A DNA stretch of 13,071 nucleotides from the NCBI GenBank assembly GCA_938008425.1, contig CALLKH010000083.1:1-13071 (forward strand), read 5' to 3'. Shown here piece by piece: positions 7,349 to 13,071 of this stretch; within the stretch, counting starts at the first letter, position 1; every line of letters begins with the position of its first letter. The notes below the pieces were generated by a model. It was not told the DNA's origin. It did no database searches and saw only the letters and a program-made list of their open reading frames with translations. Source of the stretch: an uncultured Planctomycetaceae bacterium. GTDB taxonomy: Bacteria > Planctomycetota > Phycisphaerae > UBA1845 > UTPLA1. Position numbers and translations under genes: made by a program.

Positions 7349-8239
7349 CTATTCCACGTTCTGCACCTGTTCCTTGATCCGGTCGATCGCGGCCTTCATG
7401 TCCACAACAAACCGGGCGATCTCGGCGTCGTTGGACTTACTGCCGATCGTGTTCGCCTCTCGAAGCAGTTCCTGGGCGAGGAAGTCCAGCTTGCGGCCGG
7501 TTTCCTCCGGCGACTCGCAGAGCGCTTCGAACTGGTCCAGATGGCTGGTCAGTCGCGAGATCTCCTCGTTCACATCGCAGCGCTCTGCGAAGATGGCCAC
7601 CTCGCGAGCGAGCGCGTCCTGATGAATTTCGACATTGACACCCTGGAGACCGTCGAGCAGCTGCGTCACCCGGGCGCTGAGTCGCTTCTGGTATTCACCG
7701 ACGACATTCGGCGTTCGACGCTTCACCTCTGCGAGTCCGGCTCGAAGGTCGCCGCATCGCACACGAAGGTCGCGAAGGAGCGCCTCGCCCTCGGCCTTTC
7801 GCATGACGATAACGCCGTCGATCGCCTTTTCCGTGAGCGTCTTGACGACTTCGAACCGCGCCGCGAGTTTTTGCTCGTCGATATCGGGTTCCTGAAGGAT
7901 CCCGGGGGCGTCGAGCAGTCGGGAGAAGTCGATCCGCGCCTGGTTGTACTTCTTGCAGACTTCCGTCAACTGCTTCACATATTCATCGAGCACAACCGTG
8001 TTGATTCGACACGCGGCCGCCGGCGACTCGTCCGCGACACGAAGCGAGTAGGTGATGCTTCCCCGGACGAGGCGCGTCCGCAGGAGCCGGTCCACCTCGG
8101 CCTCGTAACGCTGAAACGCCTCGGGCAGCTTGATGGCCGCCTTGAAGTAGCGATTGTTCACGCATCGAATCTCGACGCGATAACTCACGCCGCCATCGTT
8201 GATGCGCGCCTCGCCGAAACCGGTCATGCTCAGGATCAT
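7349..8239 (-). CDS. yicC: YicC/YloC family endoribonuclease
   Basis: A 296-residue YicC-family protein. Family members are reported to be endoribonucleases acting in RNA and small-RNA turnover, and are often encoded next to gmk. The N-terminus MILSMTGFGEA and following VEIRCVNNRYF are nearly invariant in the family. The C-terminal domain ends with KLDFLAQELLREANTIGSKS, the other family signature, followed by VVDMKAAIDRIKEQVQN. The start at 8239 is firm: GGAG lies 6 nt upstream and the family begins at this methionine. It is 27 bp after secG and 18 bp before gmk. In Bacillus a remA gene sits between the homologues of yicC and gmk; there is no room for one here. Confidence 0.95.
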   Translation of the reverse strand: MILSMTGFGEARINDGGVSYRVEIRCVNNRYFKAAIKLPEAFQRYEAEVDRLLRTRLVRGSITYSLRVADESPAAACRINTVVLDEYVKQLTEVCKKYNQARIDFSRLLDAPGILQEPDIDEQKLAARFEVVKTLTEKAIDGVIVMRKAEGEALLRDLRVRCGDLRAGLAEVKRRTPNVVGEYQKRLSARVTQLLDGLQGVNVEIHQDALAREVAIFAERCDVNEEISRLTSHLDQFEALCESPEETGRKLDFLAQELLREANTIGSKSNDAEIARFVVDMKAAIDRIKEQVQNVE

Positions 8240-8266
8240 TCAGCGCTCCGCTCGACCGGACTCGTA

Positions 8267-8773
8267 TCAGTTGGATGCGGGAGGTTCTTCCGTCGTCCCT
8301 GCCGGCGTCGCCCCTTCAGATGGCGTTTCACCCGATGTCGAAGGTGCGCCCGTTCCGGCCGGGGTCGGCTGTGGCTGCGACGGCGCGGGCGACTCCGATG
8401 CCGGCTGCTGCGCCGGCGTCAACGGCATCGGCGCGCTGTCCGAGGTCTCCGCATTGACCGGAAGATCGAGCGGAATCGTCGTGGTGTCGGAAAAGTCGGT
8501 GTCGAATGCCGAAGACTTCTTAAGCCCCTCGGGCTCGAACGCGAAATTCGCCACAACCGTCAGCAGCAGGAAGACGGCCACCAGCGCGACCGTAATCCAG
8601 GTCAGGAAGTCGCCGGTCTTGGTGCCGAAGGCCGAATGCCCGCCGACGCCGCCGAAGGCGCCCGACAGTCCCGCTCCGCGATTCTTCTGAAGCAGTACGA
8701 GCCCGATCAGAAGCAGCGAAACGCCGATGATCGAGACACTCAACAACACGCTCATTACGCCGAAAGCCAACAT
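8267..8773 (-). CDS. secG: Preprotein translocase subunit SecG with long C-terminal tail
   Basis: SecG is the small membrane subunit of the SecYEG export channel. The 168-residue protein has two transmembrane segments (about residues 5-29 and 56-77) joined by QKNRGAGLSGAFGG-GGHSAFGTKTGD, the characteristic SecG loop. Typical SecG proteins end soon after the second segment (about 75-110 residues in all). Here a tail of about 85 residues follows, rich in Pro, Ser, Thr and Glu with no hydrophobic segment; it looks disordered. AAGGG about 8 nt upstream supports the ATG at 8773. The start lies one base after the stop of a possible 34-codon ORF (8775-8879), which suggests coupled translation if that ORF is real. 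Confidence 0.9.
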   Translation of the reverse strand: MLAFGVMSVLLSVSIIGVSLLLIGLVLLQKNRGAGLSGAFGGVGGHSAFGTKTGDFLTWITVALVAVFLLLTVVANFAFEPEGLKKSSAFDTDFSDTTTIPLDLPVNAETSDSAPMPLTPAQQPASESPAPSQPQPTPAGTGAPSTSGETPSEGATPAGTTEEPPASN

Positions 8774-8774
8774 G

Positions 8775-8879
8775 TCATATACCCTTTGATCGCTCAGATT
8801 CCGGTTCGTCGTTCACCGTCAGATTCAACGACGCCCGCTTTCCATTTTTCTGAATTCCACTCAGCACCAGTGACCGCAT
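8775..8879 (-). CDS. Possible 34-codon small protein between tpiA and secG
   Basis: An open frame of 34 codons that exactly fills the gap between tpiA and secG. Its ATG overlaps the tpiA stop (TAATG), and its TGA is followed after one base by the secG ATG (TGACATG). The peptide begins MRSLVLSGIQKNGKRASLNL and ends acidic then basic (DEPESERSKGI). A GGGGCGG stretch just upstream could serve as a weak ribosome site. I do not recognise a family. The exact stop-start fit is typical of coupled cistrons and argues for translation. Third-position GC looks lower than in the neighbours, and a chance open frame of this size is easy. It could also be only a leader that delivers ribosomes to secG. Confidence 0.35.
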   Translation of the reverse strand: MRSLVLSGIQKNGKRASLNLTVNDEPESERSKGI

Positions 8880-9682
8880 TATCCGCCCCGGCTGGCCTGC
8901 ACGCCGGCCGAGATGATGGCGACGAAATCCGCCGCCTTCAGGCTGGCCCCGCCGACGAGCGCGCCATCGACATCCGGGCACGAGAGCAGCGTTAGAGCGT
9001 TATCCGGCTTGACGCTGCCGCCGTATTGTATGCGAATCTTGTCAGCCACGCCCCTGCCGAATTTCTCCGCGAGCACGCCGCGGATGTGGGCATGGGCCTG
9101 CTGGGCCTGCTCCGGCGTGGCGTTCCGGCCGGTGCCGATCGCCCAGACCGGCTCGTATGCCACGACCACCGTCTCCGCACCCTTGGCGTCGAGGCCCGCC
9201 AGGCTTCCGTGAATCTGCCGGGTCAGCACGGCCTCCGTCTTGTTGCCGTCGCGCTCTTCAAGTGTTTCGCCCACGCAGACGATCGGCGTGAGCCCGGCCG
9301 CCAGGACGGCCTTCGCCTTCGCGGCGATCATCTCATCCGACTCACCGGCGACATGGCCTTTCGTATTCTTGGGGCCGATCGTGTGCCGGCGCTCGCTGTG
9401 GCCGAGGACGACGTATTTGCAGCCGGTCTCCTTGACCATGTCCGCCGAAACTTCGCCAGTGAAGGCGCCGCTCTTCTCGAAGTAGCAGTTCTGCGCGCCG
9501 AGGCCCACCGGCGTATCGGCCAGCGCTTTCGCCATCGGAAAGAGGTAGATCGACGGCGGGCAGACCGCGATCTCCACGGCTGGACTGCTGCCGATGCCCT
9601 TGACGATCCCGGCGACCAGTTCGCGGGCGGTCGCGAGGTCGAGGTTCATTTTCCAGTTGCCAGCGATGAATTTCTTTCGCAT
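8879..9682 (-). CDS. tpiA: Triosephosphate isomerase
   Basis: TpiA interconverts dihydroxyacetone phosphate and glyceraldehyde 3-phosphate in glycolysis. The 267-residue protein has FIAGNWKMN (Asn9, Lys11), the catalytic His95 in VVLGHSERR, the catalytic Glu177 in AYEPVWAIGTG with the phosphate-gripping loop, and the phosphate-binding GGSVKPDN (221-228) and GALVGGASL. Between GHSERR and GESDEM there are about 14 residues (HTIGPKNTKGHVA) where typical enzymes have 3-4, so there is a local insertion of about 10 residues near the active site. I chose the ATG at 9682 because the family starts there (MRKKFIAGNWK) and GGA lies upstream; the ATG at 9697 has no ribosome site. pheA ends 66 bp upstream. 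Confidence 0.95.
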   Translation of the reverse strand: MRKKFIAGNWKMNLDLATARELVAGIVKGIGSSPAVEIAVCPPSIYLFPMAKALADTPVGLGAQNCYFEKSGAFTGEVSADMVKETGCKYVVLGHSERRHTIGPKNTKGHVAGESDEMIAAKAKAVLAAGLTPIVCVGETLEERDGNKTEAVLTRQIHGSLAGLDAKGAETVVVAYEPVWAIGTGRNATPEQAQQAHAHIRGVLAEKFGRGVADKIRIQYGGSVKPDNALTLLSCPDVDGALVGGASLKAADFVAIISAGVQASRGG

Positions 9683-9698
9683 GCCTGTTCCAATCATT

Positions 9699-9719
9699 CG
9701 CCGACCGGCCGGGTCGGCG
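9699..9719 (-). other. GC-rich stem-loop between pheA and tpiA
   Basis: Perfect 8-bp arms CGCCGACC and GGTCGGCG around a 5-nt loop, ending 17 nt before the tpiA start. There is no T-run on the minus strand, so it is not a normal intrinsic terminator. It may stabilise or process the mRNA between the two cistrons, or partly attenuate. Confidence 0.4.
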
Positions 9720-9748
9720 GCTCTCTCAATCGTATCGCGTCGCGACGG

Positions 9749-10831
9749 CTAGGCCGCGATGACCTCCATCGCACGCGGGTAGGAACCCAGCGTGCGAAAC
9801 GTCTTGCAGTGCGATCGGGCGTCATCCAGCGCCTTGCCGATCGCGGGGTCCTGCTCGTGGCCGTCGATGTCGACGAAGAAGTTGTATTCCATCTCCGATG
9901 TCGGGCTCGGACGCGAGGTGATCATCGTCATATTCGCGCCGTGCCGCTGAAACGCGAGAAGCACATCCACCAGCGCGCCGGCCTTGTGCGCCGTGACGAA
10001 CATCATGCTGGTGCGATCGCAGCCCGTCGGCTTGGCGGATTCGCGGCCGATGACGAAGAACCGCGTCGCATTGCGCGGATTGTCTTCGATGTTCGCCGCA
10101 AGGATTTGCAGGCCGTACATCTTCGCCGCCAGCGCGCTGCCGACGGCCGCCGCGCCCGGGGTCTGGGCCGCCGTTTCCGCCGCTTTGCTCGTGCTGGCCG
10201 CGGCGACGAGCTTCGACGACAGGCCCGTTTCGGCCAGCCAGTTCTGGCACTGCTTGAAGGCCTCGGGCTTTGAGTAGACGGCGTCAATCTCGTCCCAACC
10301 GCAGTTGGCGAGCAGGTTCTGGTGAATCGCCCGCTGGATTTCGCAGCAGATCTTGGCGTCGTATTCGATGAAGGAATCGAGCGTGTCGAGCACCACGCCG
10401 CCGGTCGAATTGTTCTCGACCGGCACGACGCCGTACTCGATGTGCTTTCGGGCGAGCGAGTCGAAGATGCCGCGCACGTTGGCGAGCGGTTCGTATTCCA
10501 CCGACGCGCCGAACTTGCCCATGGCGGCCTCGTGTGAGAACGATCCCTTCGGGCCGAGGTAGCCGACGCGCGGGGGACGTTCGAGGGAGAACGAGGCTGA
10601 CATGAGTTCGCGGTAGATCGCCAGCAGCGACTGGCGCGACATGGGGCCGGATGAAATCGATGCGATTCGATCGAGCACGGCGCGTTCGCGATCCGGCGCG
10701 AAGACGCCGGCGCCCGATTCGACCTTGAGCTTGCCGATCTTGACGGCCGCTTCGGCGCGGGCGTTGAGCAGCCGGACGATTTCATCGTCGAGCGAGTCAA
10801 TCTCGTTGCGGAGTTCTTCGAGGCTGCTCAT
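9749..10831 (-). CDS. pheA: Chorismate mutase / prephenate dehydratase (P-protein)
   Basis: A fused enzyme that turns chorismate into prephenate and then phenylpyruvate, the branch to phenylalanine. The 360-residue protein has an AroQ chorismate mutase domain (1-85: ELRNEIDSLDDEIVRLLNAR, DRER-VL), the dehydratase domain (88-262: VGYLGPKGSFSHEAA, GVVPVENNSTGGVV, NATRFFVIG) and a C-terminal ACT domain (275-350: GALVDVL, SRP, MEYNFFVDIDGH) for feedback control by phenylalanine. The usual ESRP effector motif reads TSRP here. The ATG at 10831 begins the mutase domain correctly but has no clear Shine-Dalgarno site. A sigma70-like promoter lies 72-100 bp upstream. It is the first gene of the minus-strand cluster. 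Confidence 0.95.
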   Translation of the reverse strand: MSSLEELRNEIDSLDDEIVRLLNARAEAAVKIGKLKVESGAGVFAPDRERAVLDRIASISSGPMSRQSLLAIYRELMSASFSLERPPRVGYLGPKGSFSHEAAMGKFGASVEYEPLANVRGIFDSLARKHIEYGVVPVENNSTGGVVLDTLDSFIEYDAKICCEIQRAIHQNLLANCGWDEIDAVYSKPEAFKQCQNWLAETGLSSKLVAAASTSKAAETAAQTPGAAAVGSALAAKMYGLQILAANIEDNPRNATRFFVIGRESAKPTGCDRTSMMFVTAHKAGALVDVLLAFQRHGANMTMITSRPSPTSEMEYNFFVDIDGHEQDPAIGKALDDARSHCKTFRTLGSYPRAMEVIAA

Positions 10832-10862
10832 GAATGGAACGATGCCGATACGCGAAAACCCG

Positions 10863-10885
10863 GCGCGCGGGATCAGCCCGCGCGT
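10863..10885 (-). promoter_or_regulatory. Stem-loop in the pheA leader
   Basis: An 8-bp GC stem (CGCGCGGG with CCCGCGCG) plus one G-U pair and a 5-nt loop, inside the predicted 5' leader, about 30-55 nt before the pheA start. No Phe-rich leader peptide and no T-run were found, so this is not a classical attenuator. Confidence 0.4.
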
Positions 10886-10902
10886 GCCATGTCGAGCCCT
10901 GC

Positions 10903-10931
10903 ATGAGAACCGATAGCTCCTGATTTGTCAA
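10903..10931 (-). promoter_or_regulatory. Sigma70-like promoter of pheA and probably the downstream cluster
   Basis: On the minus strand TTGACA (10926-10931, 6/6 match to the -35 consensus) is separated by exactly 17 bp from TCTCAT (10903-10908, 4/6 match to TATAAT). Transcription would start near 10896, giving a leader of about 65 nt. The position, directly upstream of pheA, fits. Confidence 0.65.
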
Positions 10932-10932
10932 G

Positions 10933-10944
10933 GAGTTGCAACTC
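10933..10944. promoter_or_regulatory. Palindrome GAGTTGCAACTC beside the pheA -35 box
   Basis: A perfect 12-bp palindrome one base upstream of the -35 hexamer. The position suits a transcription factor site; the regulator is unknown. Confidence 0.4.
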
Positions 10945-11119
10945 GGCTGACGCTGGCGACTTAGGCGCGTTTCAGGCGCAGATTTGCTTCGCAATACGCT
11001 CGCATTGGGGCACTTCCAGTCGAAGTCTTGGGATCGCCGCATCAGGCCCATCTGTGAGCATTTCAGTCGTGCATCCCGACCTGCCGCCCGGCATTCCCCA
11101 TCGGCGCACCGCCTGCCCC

Positions 11120-11134
11120 CGGCTTGCCGTTTGG
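11120..11134 (+). repeat. 15-bp direct repeat, copy 1
   Basis: CGGCTTGCCGTTTGG, identical to 13057-13071. The two copies flank the M49 gene on either side. The second copy reaches the window edge, so its true length is unknown. Confidence 0.4.
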
Positions 11135-11240
11135 CGATGAACGCGTCAACCCTTCCGGCAGCGTCGAAGATACCCCCTCAGACTGGCTGCAAACCGCGAT
11201 CCGGTGCATACTTGTCACCGCAGGTTCAACCCCCAGGCAA

Positions 11241-11272
11241 TCGACGGTCGACCGTCGAACGCCGGGTTCGAC
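11241..11272 (+). promoter_or_regulatory. 18-bp palindrome and overlapping stem-loop in the M49 leader
   Basis: TCGACGGTCGACCGTCGA (11241-11258) is perfectly palindromic. Its right arm overlaps a second inverted repeat, GTCGAAC-N5-GTTCGAC (11254-11272), so the two structures exclude each other in RNA. The pair ends 9 bp before the GGGAG ribosome site. It may be an operator or a leader switch. Confidence 0.45.
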
Positions 11273-11281
11273 GATCATTTC

Positions 11282-11286
11282 GGGAG
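11282..11286 (+). promoter_or_regulatory. Ribosome binding site of the M49 gene
   Basis: GGGAG, 11 nt before the ATG at 11298. It supports that start, which also begins the signal peptide, over the in-frame upstream start at 11124. Confidence 0.6.
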
Positions 11287-11297
11287 AATTCACAATC

Positions 11298-12980
11298 ATG
11301 ACAACTTCAAACAGATGGACTGCGTTTCTCAGTCTGGCCGCCATGGCCTTGATCACCCCGTTTGCGGCCACCGGCTGTGGCGAAGGCAGCGGCGGCCTGT
11401 CACAGGCGAGCCGAAAGGAGCCGGAGATCGTGAAAGCCAAGTACGCCACCTTCCGGCTGACGGCCGACCTCAAGTCGCTGACCGCCAATGAACGCAAGAT
11501 GATTCCGCTGCTCATCGACGCGGCGAAGCATATGGACGACGCCTTCTGGACGCAGGCCTACGGCGATAAGGCGGCGCTCATGGCGTCGATCAGCGATCCG
11601 GGTTTGCGCCGCTATGCCGAGATCAACTACGGCCCGTGGGACCGGCTCGAAGGCAACGAGCCCTTCATCGAGGGCGTGGGGCCGAAGCCGCTCGGCGCGA
11701 ATTTCTACCCGGCCGATATGACGCGCGAGGAATTTGAGAAGTACGTCGATGCCCATCCCGACCAGGCCGACAAGCTCAAGAGCGAGTACACCGTCGTCCG
11801 CCGTGGCGACGAAGGCGGCTTGAAGGCGATTCCCTATCACGAGTTCTATGCCGAGCACGTCCGCGCCGCGGCGCTGAAGCTGAAGGAGGCGGCGGCGCTG
11901 GCGGAGGATTCGGGCCTGCGCGAGTACCTGCTGGCCCGGGCGGTAGGGCTGCTCAACAGTGAATTCCGTGCCAGCGATATGGCATGGCTCGACATGAAGG
12001 ACAACACGGTCGACATCGTCATCGGTCCGATCGAGCACTACGAAGACGCGATGTTCAACCGCAAGACGGCCTTCGAGTCGTACGTGCTCATCAAGGACAA
12101 GGCGTGGAGCGGCCGACTGGCGAAGTATGCCGCGCTGTTGCCCGGTCTCCAGCGCGGCCTGCCGGTCGCCGAGGAGTACAAGCAGGAAATGCCCGGCACC
12201 GACTCCGATCTGAACGCCTATGACGTGATCTACTACGCCGGCGACTGCAACGCGGGCTCCAAGACGATCGCCATCAACCTGCCGAACGACGAGCAGGTCC
12301 AGCTCGCCAAGGGCACCCGCCGGCTCCAGCTCAAGAACACCATGCGGGCCAAGTATGACCACATTCTCGTGCCGATCGCGAAGGAACTCATCGCCGAAGA
12401 CCAGATGAAGCACATTACCTTCGACGCCTTCTTCGGCAACGTGATGTTCCACGAGGTCGCCCATGGCCTCGGCATCAAGAACACCATCAACGGCCGCGGA
12501 ACTGTGCGCGAGGCGCTGAAGGAACTCGGCTCGGCGCTCGAAGAGGGCAAGGCCGACATCCTCGGCCTCTACATGGTGACGGAGCTGTTCAACCAGGGCG
12601 AACTTGAGGGCGGCGAGTTGATGGACAACTACGTGACCTTCCTCGCCGGCATCTTCCGCTCCGTGCGCTTCGGCGCCGCCAGCGCCCACGGCCGAGCGAA
12701 CATGCTGCGGTTCAACTTCTTCGAGGGCATGGGCGCGTTCACGCGCGACGCGGCGACCGGCCGCTACCGGGTGAATTTCGACAACATGCAGAAGGCGATG
12801 ACGGCGCTGTCGATGCGCATCCTGACGCTCCAGGGCGACGGCGACTACGACGGCGTGAAGAAGCTGATGACCGACATGGGCAACATCGGCCCCCAGCTTC
12901 AGGCGGACCTCGACCGGCTGTCAAAGGCGGGGATTCCGGTGGATGTGGTGTTTGAGCAGGGGATGGGGGTTCTTAGGTGA
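11298..12980 (+). CDS. M49-family (dipeptidyl peptidase III-like) zinc metallopeptidase, predicted lipoprotein
   Basis: A 560-residue protein of the DPP III type; family enzymes remove dipeptides from the N-terminus of short peptides. The zinc site is HEVAHG (385-390), with the third ligand in EEGKAD (415-420). Other family segments are INYGPWDRLEGNEPFIEG (109-126), IVIGPIEHYEDAMFNRKTAFE (240-260) and AINLPND. Classical M49 enzymes have a six-residue HEXXGH and EECRAE/D; here the first motif is the five-residue HEXXH and the cysteine of the second is glycine. The N-terminus is a signal peptide ending in FAATGC, an acceptable lipobox (Cys27), followed by a Gly/Ser linker, so it is probably anchored on the outside of a membrane. 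The start at 11298 has GGGAG upstream. Some M49-like bacterial proteins carry misleading database names. It appears to be a single-gene unit, divergent from pheA. Confidence 0.85.
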   Translation: MTTSNRWTAFLSLAAMALITPFAATGCGEGSGGLSQASRKEPEIVKAKYATFRLTADLKSLTANERKMIPLLIDAAKHMDDAFWTQAYGDKAALMASISDPGLRRYAEINYGPWDRLEGNEPFIEGVGPKPLGANFYPADMTREEFEKYVDAHPDQADKLKSEYTVVRRGDEGGLKAIPYHEFYAEHVRAAALKLKEAAALAEDSGLREYLLARAVGLLNSEFRASDMAWLDMKDNTVDIVIGPIEHYEDAMFNRKTAFESYVLIKDKAWSGRLAKYAALLPGLQRGLPVAEEYKQEMPGTDSDLNAYDVIYYAGDCNAGSKTIAINLPNDEQVQLAKGTRRLQLKNTMRAKYDHILVPIAKELIAEDQMKHITFDAFFGNVMFHEVAHGLGIKNTINGRGTVREALKELGSALEEGKADILGLYMVTELFNQGELEGGELMDNYVTFLAGIFRSVRFGAASAHGRANMLRFNFFEGMGAFTRDAATGRYRVNFDNMQKAMTALSMRILTLQGDGDYDGVKKLMTDMGNIGPQLQADLDRLSKAGIPVDVVFEQGMGVLR

Positions 12981-13017
12981 TTTGGTGATTTGGTGATCTG
13001 GCGATTGGGTGATTTGG
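12978..13017 (+). repeat. Degenerate 8-bp tandem repeat TGATTTGG
   Basis: Five consecutive octamers: TGATTTGG, TGATTTGG, TGATCTGG, CGATTGGG, TGATTTGG. The first begins with the TGA stop codon of the M49 gene. Degenerate copies may continue (CTGGTGACTGGG near 13038-13049). It has no stem-loop and no T-run, so it is not a terminator. Confidence 0.75.
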
Positions 13018-13056
13018 TCAGCCAGGGATCTGCCGAGCTGGTGACTGGGTCTCCGT

Positions 13057-13071
13057 CGGCTTGCCGTTTGG
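13057..13071 (+). repeat. 15-bp direct repeat, copy 2 (at window edge)
   Basis: An exact copy of 11120-11134, cut off by the end of the window. It may be part of a longer repeat or of the next gene. Confidence 0.4.

Larger units (their letters stand above)
10832..11297. other. Divergent intergenic region between pheA and the M49 gene
   Basis: This 466-bp region has no convincing gene; open frames in it overlap pheA or extend the M49 gene upstream without a ribosome site or family similarity. From left to right it holds a GC stem-loop in the pheA leader (10863-10885), the pheA promoter (10903-10931), a 12-bp palindrome (10933-10944), about 290 bp without recognised structure apart from a 15-bp sequence repeated at the window end (11120-11134), and an 18-bp palindrome with an overlapping stem-loop (11241-11272) just before the M49 ribosome site. 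Confidence 0.6.

Noticed and set aside
7541..8995. 484-codon plus-strand ORF across yicC, secG and the tpiA end
   Set aside because: It is a composition-driven shadow of well-identified genes on the other strand, rich in Arg with no domain features.
10797..11051. Leader-peptide attenuator for pheA
   Set aside because: The only open frame here is 84 codons, not Phe-rich, and overlaps the pheA start; no terminator-type T-run follows the leader hairpin.
11184..11212. Promoter for the M49 gene (TGGCTG, 17 bp, CATACT)
   Set aside because: The -35 match is poor; the evidence is too weak to annotate.
11124..11297. 58-codon N-terminal extension of the M49 protein
   Set aside because: It is polar, has no ribosome site, and would place the signal peptide internally.
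11400..12689. 429-codon minus-strand ORF inside the M49 gene
   Set aside because: It is antisense to a clear metallopeptidase and has the low-complexity look of a GC-rich shadow frame.

Overview
The window is high-GC bacterial DNA. It most likely comes from the Planctomycetota, probably a Phycisphaerae-like lineage. The support is two secreted proteins ending in a PEP-CTERM signal of the form VPEPATLGLL...RRRR, separate coaC and coaB genes, an AroQ-type chorismate mutase/prephenate dehydratase, and loose, long-spaced Shine-Dalgarno sites. The lineage call is inference from protein style, not from a marker gene. No rRNA, tRNA, CRISPR array, insertion sequence or phage gene was seen.

Layout. 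Positions 1-381 (+) hold the C-terminal part of a macro-domain (ADP-ribose-binding) protein. It converges with an exported TPR-repeat protein at 413-2596 (-). Next come two tandem, paralogous PEP-CTERM secreted proteins (2801-3580 and 3992-4780, both -). Each has its own Shine-Dalgarno site and a strong stem-loop terminator, so they look like separate transcription units.

Positions 5071-10831 (-) are a compact housekeeping cluster. In transcription order it reads pheA, tpiA, a possible 34-codon ORF, secG, yicC, gmk, rpoZ, coaC, coaB. The block yicC-gmk-rpoZ-coa is a widely conserved bacterial gene order. A good sigma70-like promoter (TTGACA, 17 bp, TCTCAT) with an adjoining 12-bp palindrome lies upstream of pheA and could drive the whole run. 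The products serve phenylalanine synthesis, glycolysis, protein export, RNA turnover, GMP phosphorylation, RNA polymerase assembly and coenzyme A synthesis.

After a 466-bp divergent intergenic region containing an 18-bp perfect palindrome, 11298-12980 (+) encodes a predicted lipoprotein of the M49 (dipeptidyl peptidase III) metallopeptidase family with an HEVAH zinc motif. Immediately after it, starting in its stop codon, is a degenerate octamer repeat tract.

I found no convincing new multi-gene system here. The most useful leads are the 34-codon ORF filling the tpiA-secG gap exactly, the HEXXH-type M49 lipoprotein and its palindromic leader, the PEP-CTERM paralog pair with a conserved cysteine pair, and the inverted repeats placed at promoters and gene junctions.
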